A stretch of DNA of 11,089 nt. Origin: Lachnospiraceae bacterium UBA7110. GTDB taxonomy: Bacteria; Bacillota; Clostridia; Lachnospirales; Lachnospiraceae. Positions within the stretch are counted from its first letter, which is position 1. Each line of letters opens with the position of its first letter. Under the pieces are notes generated by a model. It was not told the origin of the DNA, ran no database searches, and saw only the letters and a list, made by a program, of their open reading frames with translations. Made by a program: the position numbers and the translations under genes. This document shows, piece after piece, positions 5,481 through 11,089 of this stretch. The stretch is from NCBI GenBank assembly GCA_002492295.1, contig DKYC01000055.1, positions 1 to 11,089 on the forward strand. Direction: 5' to 3'.

Positions 5481-8240
5481 CTACTTCGCCTCATACCAGT
5501 CCGCACCCGTATGAAGATCCGTCTCAAGCTTAACGGCAAGACTGCACGCATTCTGCATCTCGTCCGTAAGCACTGTGCGCACCGCTTCGACTTCGTCCTT
5601 TCTTGTTTCAATCAAAAGCTCATCATGAATCTGTAAAATCAGCTTTGATTTTAACCCTTTTTTTCTCAGCGCATCATACACATTCACCATCGCGATTTTG
5701 ATAATATCCGCCGCCGTCCCCTGTATCGGTGAATTCATCGCCACACGCTCCCCGAACGAGCGCTGCATAAAATTTGAGGATTTCAATTCCGGAACAGGTC
5801 TTCTCCTGCCAAACATCGTCTCACAGTATCCCTTCTTTTTTGCATCCGCCACCAGTCCGTCAAGGAATCCCTTGATACCGGGATATGTCTTAAAATACTC
5901 ATCAATGTAGACCTTTGCCTCCTTTGTCGAAATGCTTAGGTCCTGGCTTAATCCAAACGAGCTGATGCCATAGACAATTCCAAAGTTTACCGCCTTTGCG
6001 TTCCTTCGCTGCAAATCCGTAACCTCCTCAAACGGTGTGTGGAACACCTTTGATGCCGTAATCCGGTGAATGTCCTCATCCATCTGATAAGCCTCAATGA
6101 GTTGTTCATCCCCTGACATATGGGCAAGTACACGAAGCTCAATCTGTGAATAGTCGGCATCCATAAAAATGCAGTCCTCCTGCGGGACAAACACCTTGCG
6201 GATTTGCCGCCCAAGCTCCATGCGCATCGGAATGTTCTGCAAATTCGGTTCCGTAGAGCTAAGTCTCCCTGTTGCAGTAATAGTCTGATGAAAACTTGTG
6301 TGTATTTTATTATCCGCATCAATATACGCCGCCAAGCCGTCCGCGTAAGTGGATTTCAGCTTTGTAAGCCCTCTGTACTCCAGGATATCGCTGACAACCG
6401 GATATTGCGGCGCGAGTTTTTCCAGCACATCCGCTGCCGTGGAATATCCGGTTTTTGTCTTTTTGCCCTCCGGCAGCTTTAATTTTCCAAACAAAATCTC
6501 GCCAAGCTGCTTTGGAGAATTGATATTAAACGGTTCTCCCGCTGCCTCATGGATTCTCTGTTCCAATTCGCTGATTCTTCCAGTGAGTGCCTCACCGTAC
6601 GCCTTAAGGGCCTCCGGCTTTACGAGAATGCCTTCCCGTTCCATATCATAAAGCACATACGTCAACGGCATCTCAAGGTCGCGAAACAGCTTATCCATTT
6701 TCGTGTCTGCAAGCGCCTGCCCCAAAAGACCCACGGCATGTCCGAGAACAGCCGTTTCCTGCGCAAGCTGGCGGATAAGCCCATCTTTATTCATTGTATA
6801 AGCATTCTGCATATCGGACTTTCCAAAAACCTCCGTCCAGCTTTTTACTGTGCTGTTCAGATACTCCCCTGCGATATCCGCTATCTCATAATTATTTTTT
6901 AATGGATTGAGCAGGTACGCGGCAATCTTGCAATCGAACAGGTTTTTGGTGAGCATATGGCTCGAATGCTTTATATCCGCCCTGTATTCCTGCGTCAATA
7001 AACTCTTATAATCCTTTTTTATATCAAAACAGGCAAGTGTCATATGCTCTGCATCAAGGAGCCGCGCCAGCTGCGACTGGATCTCTTCTTTTGTCAGATT
7101 ATTTCCGGCTTCAACAAAGTACACCGTTTCATCCTCGGTCCTACTACACAGGAAACATCCGAAATGCTCCCTGCTTCCCCCAAGCTGTAAAAACATCTGA
7201 CCATCCTCTTTTGCGCCAAGCGTCCCCTCACCCTGCTCTCCAATATCCATAAGACGGACTGCCGCACTGCCGCTTTTGACTGCCTCCTGTACTATATTTC
7301 CAAGCTCTTCCTCTGTTTTTATTGTAACAAGTTTCAGTTCTTTATCAGAACCTGTATGCTCCTGCCGCATCCCCTGGTTTTCAAAGCGCGACAGCATGTT
7401 TTTAAATGCCAGCCTCTTAAAAAGCTCATACGCCTCTGGCGTAAACAGCACGCCAAGTTTTGCCCTGTCGTAGGAAAAATCAATCTTTGCATCCGTATCG
7501 ATTGTGGCAAGCTTTTTGCTCAAATCGGCAAGCGCCCTGTTATTTGCAAGGCTTTCCCGGATACTCTTTTTGGGAATCTCATCAATATGCGCATAGATTG
7601 CCTCGATGGATCCGTACGCCATCATCAGCTCCGTCGCTGTTTTTTCCCCAACCTTTGGCACGCCAGGGATATTGTCCGCCGTATCACCCATTAGTGCCTT
7701 TAACTCAATGAACTGGACAGGCGTCACCTGATATGCCCTCTCGACATCCGCCGCGTAATAATCCTCAATCTCCGTCTTACCGCCCTTTGTTTTAGGAATA
7801 CGGATTTTAATATGCTCCGTGGCAATCTGAAGCAAATCCCTGTCCCCGGAAACCAAGGAAACCTCCATGCCCTCTTTCTCGGAGCGCTTCGCAATCGTTC
7901 CCAAAATATCATCCGCCTCATATCCCGGCTTCTCGACCGTCTGTATTCCCATCGCGTCAAGCACTTCCTTTAACACGGGCACCTGCTCGTGAAGCTCCGG
8001 CGGCATCGGCTTTCTTGTCCCCTTATAGTCTTTATACATCTCATGGCGGAAGGTCGGCGCCTTTACGTCAAAGGCAACCGTCAGGTACTCCGGATTTTCC
8101 TCGTCCAATATTTTAAACAGGATATTCAAAAAGCCATAGACCGCATTGGTGTGAATCCCTGCCGAATTGGTCAGCACCGGCACGCCGTAAAATGCCCTGT
8201 TTAAAATACTATGACCGTCTATTAACACAATTTTTCCCAT
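5481..8240 (-). CDS. polA: DNA polymerase I
   Basis: Family A DNA polymerase for Okazaki-fragment processing and repair; 919 residues from this start, the usual full length. Residue numbers here count from the ATG one codon upstream (8243). The 5'-nuclease domain occupies about 1-290, with GYEADDILG (107-115), SGDRDLLQ (132-139) and MGDTADNIPGVPKVGEKT (185-202). The middle domain (about 300-510) is an exonuclease fold lacking the first catalytic Asp-x-Glu. The polymerase domain has motif A DADYSQIELR (695-704), motif B RRNAKAVNFGIVYG (746-759) and motif C QIHDELLIE (871-879). AGGAGG lies 6 bases before the ATG at 8240 but only 3 before the ATG at 8243, so 8240 is preferred. The 8243 ATG overlaps the upstream gene's stop (ATGA). 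The stop is TAG, followed at once by coaE. Confidence 0.97.
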   Translation of the reverse strand: MGKIVLIDGHSILNRAFYGVPVLTNSAGIHTNAVYGFLNILFKILDEENPEYLTVAFDVKAPTFRHEMYKDYKGTRKPMPPELHEQVPVLKEVLDAMGIQTVEKPGYEADDILGTIAKRSEKEGMEVSLVSGDRDLLQIATEHIKIRIPKTKGGKTEIEDYYAADVERAYQVTPVQFIELKALMGDTADNIPGVPKVGEKTATELMMAYGSIEAIYAHIDEIPKKSIRESLANNRALADLSKKLATIDTDAKIDFSYDRAKLGVLFTPEAYELFKRLAFKNMLSRFENQGMRQEHTGSDKELKLVTIKTEEELGNIVQEAVKSGSAAVRLMDIGEQGEGTLGAKEDGQMFLQLGGSREHFGCFLCSRTEDETVYFVEAGNNLTKEEIQSQLARLLDAEHMTLACFDIKKDYKSLLTQEYRADIKHSSHMLTKNLFDCKIAAYLLNPLKNNYEIADIAGEYLNSTVKSWTEVFGKSDMQNAYTMNKDGLIRQLAQETAVLGHAVGLLGQALADTKMDKLFRDLEMPLTYVLYDMEREGILVKPEALKAYGEALTGRISELEQRIHEAAGEPFNINSPKQLGEILFGKLKLPEGKKTKTGYSTAADVLEKLAPQYPVVSDILEYRGLTKLKSTYADGLAAYIDADNKIHTSFHQTITATGRLSSTEPNLQNIPMRMELGRQIRKVFVPQEDCIFMDADYSQIELRVLAHMSGDEQLIEAYQMDEDIHRITASKVFHTPFEEVTDLQRRNAKAVNFGIVYGISSFGLSQDLSISTKEAKVYIDEYFKTYPGIKGFLDGLVADAKKKGYCETMFGRRRPVPELKSSNFMQRSFGERVAMNSPIQGTAADIIKIAMVNVYDALRKKGLKSKLILQIHDELLIETRKDEVEAVRTVLTDEMQNACSLAVKLETDLHTGADWYEAK

Positions 8241-8548
8241 CATGTACCTCCTAAAAGAATAATGCTCAAAATCATTGACGCCAGCAGAAAAAGCCCCGCC
8301 TTAAGCTGTTTTTTCCTCCTGACACGAATTATGGTACGGTCAAGCATTTCCTCCAGCTCCTTTTGCACATCAATATCATCCGCATTCTCCAGCCTGCTCA
8401 TACCCTCGGATAAAAGATATTCTATTGTAAGTTCCTCCATGCATTCATTGCAGGAGTGTACATGCTCCACAAATTTTTGCGCTGTACTCCCGTCTAACTC
8501 ATCCCTCAAAAACAAATGGATACAGTGCTGTGTTTCTTTACAATCCAT
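8240..8548 (-). CDS. Zinc-finger (zf-HC2) anti-sigma-like membrane protein
   Basis: A 102-residue protein starting MDCKETQHCIHLFLRDELDG. It carries the His-x3-Cys-x2-Cys signature of zinc-binding anti-sigma domains (H29, C33, C36 in HVHSCNEC), with upstream cysteines C3 and C9. A charged alpha-helical stretch follows (about 56-82). A single membrane segment (about 84-98, GLFLLASMILSIILL) comes near the end after RVRRKKQ, giving a predicted N-in topology with a very short outside tail. The start at 8548 is chosen because GAGGG lies 5 bases upstream and a promoter-like site covers the only longer starts (TTG 8620, ATG 8617). In sigma/anti-sigma pairs such proteins hold an ECF sigma factor at the membrane, but no sigma gene is in the window, so the partner is unknown. 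The TGA stop overlaps the alternative polA start. Confidence 0.8.
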   Translation of the reverse strand: MDCKETQHCIHLFLRDELDGSTAQKFVEHVHSCNECMEELTIEYLLSEGMSRLENADDIDVQKELEEMLDRTIIRVRRKKQLKAGLFLLASMILSIILLGGT

Positions 8549-8608
8549 TGATGCCCTCTTACCAAAATTTCCGAATCCTTTTTGTTTCCATAATATGTTT
8601 ACATTATT

Positions 8609-8637
8609 ATCATACATCAAGTTTCTTTCTTTTTAAA
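8609..8637 (-). promoter_or_regulatory. Candidate sigma-A-type promoter for the zf-HC2-polA-coaE-ftsA operon
   Basis: On the minus strand, TTTAAA (8632-8637; 4 of 6 matches to the -35) is followed by 17 bases and TATGAT (8609-8614; 5 of 6 to the -10), in an AT-rich stretch. The expected transcript start near 8602 lies upstream of the preferred start at 8548 and downstream of the two longer start codons, which supports the shorter protein. A perfect TATAAT also occurs at 8693-8698, but its -35 is poor. Unverified pattern match. Confidence 0.45.
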
Positions 8638-8711
8638 GATAAATTGACGGAATTTTTGTAATTTTTCAAAAAATTTCACTTTTTTACAGTTTATTATATG
8701 CTTTTTTGTGA

Positions 8712-8768
8712 AAAATGCCACAAATCAAAAGCATCCGGTTCTCAGACACCTCCGATTTGTGGCATTTT
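8712..8768 (-). terminator. Long inverted repeat, probable intrinsic terminator
   Basis: The arms AAAATGCCACAAATC (8712-8726) and GATTTGTGGCATTTT (8754-8768) are perfect 15-base complements separated by 27 bases. Read on the minus strand, the hairpin has an A-run on its 5' side and five T on its 3' side. It begins about 20 bases after the stop of the 68-residue gene, as expected for a terminator. On the plus strand it is followed by a T-rich tract as well, so it could work both ways, although no plus-strand gene is seen. The loop is longer than usual but can form a small imperfect inner stem (GGT...ACC). The rest of the gene-free stretch 8549-8787 holds the promoter-like site and AT-rich sequence. 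Confidence 0.65.
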
Positions 8769-8787
8769 CATTTTTTGCTTTTCTTCA

Positions 8788-8994
8788 TTACATCATGCTT
8801 TCCCCGTCGCTAATCCTTTGAATCAGCTGCTGCATTTCATCCCTGCTCTTCACCGATTTACTTTCGGCAATCAGCTTCTCCTTTTCATACTCCGTAAGAT
8901 TGCTGTAATTGTCTAATGCATCCTTGTCTGCCGCAAGTCCAAAGGACAAACCAAGCGGCAGGCTTGCCTGCTGCATTCCATCCGTAAAATCCAT
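8788..8994 (-). CDS. Small hypothetical protein (68 aa)
   Basis: A 68-residue soluble protein that I cannot assign to a named family with confidence. It starts MDFTDGMQQASLPLGLSFGLA, has no signal peptide or membrane segment, and its second half (NLTEYEKEKLIAES to SRDEMQQLIQRI) is predicted to be two amphipathic helices. Short proteins with an 'MGLSFGLA...NLTE.EK' beginning and a 'KS.EEMQ..I..L' ending are common in Lachnospiraceae genomes, as I recall; their role is unknown. The start at 8994 is supported by GGGGG about 7 bases upstream; an in-frame extension to 9069 lacks a ribosome site and looks non-coding. It follows the GGDEF gene by 104 bases and is followed by the inverted-repeat terminator, so it may be the last gene of that transcript. 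Confidence 0.75.
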   Translation of the reverse strand: MDFTDGMQQASLPLGLSFGLAADKDALDNYSNLTEYEKEKLIAESKSVKSRDEMQQLIQRISDGESMM

Positions 8995-9098
8995 GATAAT
9001 CCCCCATTTCCGTGCAGACCAGATCAGCTTTTTCCGCTTCGGCTGCTTTCCTATTTTCTGCAGGTTCACAAGGGATTATGCTGCCATTATTTTCTTTT

Positions 9099-10967
9099 TT
9101 AACCTTTTTTCTTCTTTCGTTGCGCCTTTACCCGGTACATTTCCTCATCCGCAGCCTTCATGTAATCCTGGAACGACCTGCCCGTCGCAGGATCGGTCAC
9201 AATCATGCCGATACTGACATGAATGTCATTTTGTTCAAGTTCCTCTACCACTTCCTCTTTAAACGCCCCTGCTTCCTCGTCCGTATCCACAGGAAAAAAG
9301 GCGATAAACTCGTCCCCGCCATAACGGTAAACATAGCCGTCCTTCCTGCATTTTTCCAAGAGCACCTGCGCAATCTTTTTTAAAATCAAATCACCCATTT
9401 CATGCCCGTATGTATCGTTAATCTGTTTGAAATTGTCAGCGTCCACAAAATAAATGGCACATTTTCTGCCTTTTCTGCAATACATGCAGTACTGCGGCTC
9501 TATCATTTCCGTATACGCAATGCGGTTGTAGAGTCCCGTCAGCTGATCCCTGTTATAAATCTCGCGCATTTTGCGGTTTGCCATTTCAAGCTGACGTTTT
9601 TTGTAAATATTTTCGAGCGTCTTTGTAATCGTGCTGTGGATATCGTAAAAATACGGATTGTCATATAAGAACCTGCCGTTTTTTAAGATACTGAAGCCCA
9701 CGCACCGTTCCCGGAAATGAATCGGTGAAAACATATACGCGGATTTTGCCCCCTGAACCTCATAATACGAAAGAAGCTCCTTCGGATCCTTCAACGCCAG
9801 AAAACGGTTGCCTTCCGTCGCATACGCCACCGTCAGATACTCCCAGTCGTAGCCGTTTACCGCAAAGGCATCCTCCACCGCGCCCTCATATAACCGTTTA
9901 TCCAGCACAATCGCATAGCCGTCGCACTCCAGACTCATAAAATATTTTGCTATATGACCGGAAAACGCGCCATAATCCTCACACTGGATGATGTCACTCT
10001 CAAACTGCGTAAGCCGCTCCTCCCGGGCAAGCCGCTCCACCTCGTAAATCACCTGGTTTCTCGCATACTGCCTGTAATCAAGCCGCCCGCTGTTGGGACA
10101 TCCGCAGCTCTCAGAGAACACGCACTCCGACGGCATGAAATGGTTCCTTGGAACCTCCTTTCCCGCCCACACGTCCGCCAATATTTCCATCGTCTTATTT
10201 CCGATATGCTCCCGCATATGGCTGACTGTCGTAATCTGCGGATCAAAGTAAACCGCCTTGTCAAGGTTGTCAAAGCCTGTTACCTTAAAATCGCGCGGTA
10301 TCTGATATCCGCACTCCTGTGCCTTATAACAAAATCCTGCCGCAATATTATCGTTTGCGCAGACAAACACATCGGGAAACGTGACTTTCCTGCCTTCAAA
10401 GTCCGCCGCATAGCGTTCAAAGTATGAAATCCCCGTCGCGAAATCATAATCGCCATACCACACGGGATTCTCCTCTCGCAAAAGCCCCAGCCGGTCAAGA
10501 CTCTCCTGATACGACTGCACCCTGAGTTCATTCTCATAATTGTCCTTTGGACCGCCCGCAAAGATAAACTTCCTGCAGTGGTGCTGATGATACAGATGTT
10601 CCATCATATCCGCAATCGGTTTTTTGTTATCAATCCCTGCATAATAAAAGCCTTCTATATGATTACCGATGCTCACGACGGGCTTGCCGCTTTTTCGGAT
10701 CATTTCCACCAGCCGGTCAAATACGTTTTTGTCCGCAATGTTGGTGCAATCCATGATAATCCCGTCAAATCCCGACAAGTCAGGCAGGGTGTAAATATTG
10801 TATTCGCCCTGATTGTGTTTTTCGTCATGGCTCCAGTTTCCGTGGCAGTTATACTGATACAGGCTGATTTCCTCATCGCTCCCCGCAATGAACTTCATCA
10901 TTCCATCCACCCACGCATACGTTATCAGCCTTTTCCAGCCATCCGAAAATAATGCTACTTTTTTCAT
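9099..10967 (-). CDS. Diguanylate cyclase with a LacI-like periplasmic-binding-protein sensor domain
   Basis: A 622-residue predicted cytosolic protein. Residues about 1-280 form a LacI/ribose-binding-like domain; its clearest part is FPDVFVCANDNIAAGF to ITTVSH (198-250), containing IPRDFKVTGFDN. A Cys-Gly-Cys segment (288-290) marks its end. Residues about 300-450 may be a GAF-like region, followed by a helical linker (452-472). The GGDEF domain (about 473-618) starts with DQLTGLYNR (474-482), has the metal/substrate segment VDADNFKQIND (508-518) and an intact YGGDEF (549-554), so it should make cyclic di-GMP from two GTP. The inhibitory RxxD site is not canonical (R541-K-D-G544). There is no LacI helix-turn-helix, signal peptide or membrane segment. 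The start at 10967 is chosen for GGAGG 8 bases upstream; an ATG at 11003 has no ribosome site. The sensed ligand is unknown, possibly a sugar (inference). Confidence 0.9.
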   Translation of the reverse strand: MKKVALFSDGWKRLITYAWVDGMMKFIAGSDEEISLYQYNCHGNWSHDEKHNQGEYNIYTLPDLSGFDGIIMDCTNIADKNVFDRLVEMIRKSGKPVVSIGNHIEGFYYAGIDNKKPIADMMEHLYHQHHCRKFIFAGGPKDNYENELRVQSYQESLDRLGLLREENPVWYGDYDFATGISYFERYAADFEGRKVTFPDVFVCANDNIAAGFCYKAQECGYQIPRDFKVTGFDNLDKAVYFDPQITTVSHMREHIGNKTMEILADVWAGKEVPRNHFMPSECVFSESCGCPNSGRLDYRQYARNQVIYEVERLAREERLTQFESDIIQCEDYGAFSGHIAKYFMSLECDGYAIVLDKRLYEGAVEDAFAVNGYDWEYLTVAYATEGNRFLALKDPKELLSYYEVQGAKSAYMFSPIHFRERCVGFSILKNGRFLYDNPYFYDIHSTITKTLENIYKKRQLEMANRKMREIYNRDQLTGLYNRIAYTEMIEPQYCMYCRKGRKCAIYFVDADNFKQINDTYGHEMGDLILKKIAQVLLEKCRKDGYVYRYGGDEFIAFFPVDTDEEAGAFKEEVVEELEQNDIHVSIGMIVTDPATGRSFQDYMKAADEEMYRVKAQRKKKKG

Positions 10968-11034
10968 TTCTTCATCCTCCATTCCGTGACGGAGTTTTTG
11001 CATGTTCTAAACCGCATCGTTACTATTAAAGTCT

Positions 11035-11063
11035 ATTATAACGCAATTCAGGCTGCAAAACAA
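11035..11063 (-). promoter_or_regulatory. Candidate promoter for the GGDEF gene
   Basis: On the minus strand a perfect TATAAT (11035-11040) lies 17 bases after TTGTTT (11058-11063; only the TTG matches the -35 consensus). The predicted start near 11028 leaves a leader of about 60 bases before the ATG at 10967. In that leader, TCCG and CGGA could form a small stem next to the ribosome site. Nothing else is seen up to the window end at 11089. Confidence 0.45.
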
Positions 11064-11089
11064 TGAAAATCTGACAATTCCTGCATTTT

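Noticed and set aside
9954..10427. A 157-codon plus-strand open frame
   Set aside because: It is antisense to the conserved sensor domain of the GGDEF protein and has no domain signature.
1..11089. CRISPR arrays, tRNA or rRNA genes, insertion sequences, phage genes
   Set aside because: No regularly spaced repeats, no cloverleaf or rRNA-like stretches and no transposase or integrase motifs were found on either strand; the gene order looks like ordinary core chromosome.

Overview
The window looks like chromosomal DNA from a low-to-moderate-GC Gram-positive anaerobe of the class Clostridia, most likely a Lachnospiraceae-type bacterium. The reasons are strong GGAGG-type ribosome binding sites, the UPF0237 (ACT) plus UPF0210 (PFL family) gene pair, a Clostridia-type long FtsA-like protein, and a LacI-like-sensor/GGDEF fusion. 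The species assignment is inference from protein character only. All supported genes lie on the minus strand, so transcription runs from high to low coordinates; the plus-strand ORFs are antisense shadows.

In transcription order: (a) 10967-9099 encodes a soluble diguanylate cyclase with a sugar-binding-protein-like sensor. It is followed by a 68-residue protein of unknown function (8994-8788) and a long inverted repeat that probably terminates transcription (8712-8768). (b) A promoter-like site near 8609-8637 starts a tightly packed operon: a zinc-binding anti-sigma-like membrane protein (8548-8240), DNA polymerase I (8240-5481), dephospho-CoA kinase (5478-4870), an FtsA-like ATPase (4873-3794), its beta-grasp-like C-terminal part (3790-2570) and a YycJ/WalJ-type metallo-beta-lactamase-fold hydrolase (2543-1746). 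Several junctions are ATGA overlaps. (c) A second promoter-like site (1728-1756) precedes the ACT-domain protein (1682-1410) and the PFL-family protein (1365-1), whose stop codon is the first three bases of the window.

The most notable point is in the operon. The FtsA-like ATPase ends at an amber codon (TAG, 3794-3796), and the reading frame continues beyond it without any shift, through ATT and then ATG, for another 406 residues. That downstream part resembles the C-terminal half of the long Clostridial FtsA-like proteins as I remember them. The locus is therefore a nonsense-split gene, a two-subunit version made by reinitiation, a readthrough case or a sequencing error. The C-terminal part has several beta-grasp-like segments separated by a long charged linker, an architecture unlike classical FtsA.

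The operon joins genome maintenance (PolA), coenzyme A synthesis (CoaE), a division or envelope-associated ATPase and a probable nuclease-like hydrolase. It is headed by a membrane-anchored zinc-finger protein with no sigma factor in view. No tRNA, rRNA, CRISPR array, insertion sequence or phage gene was seen.
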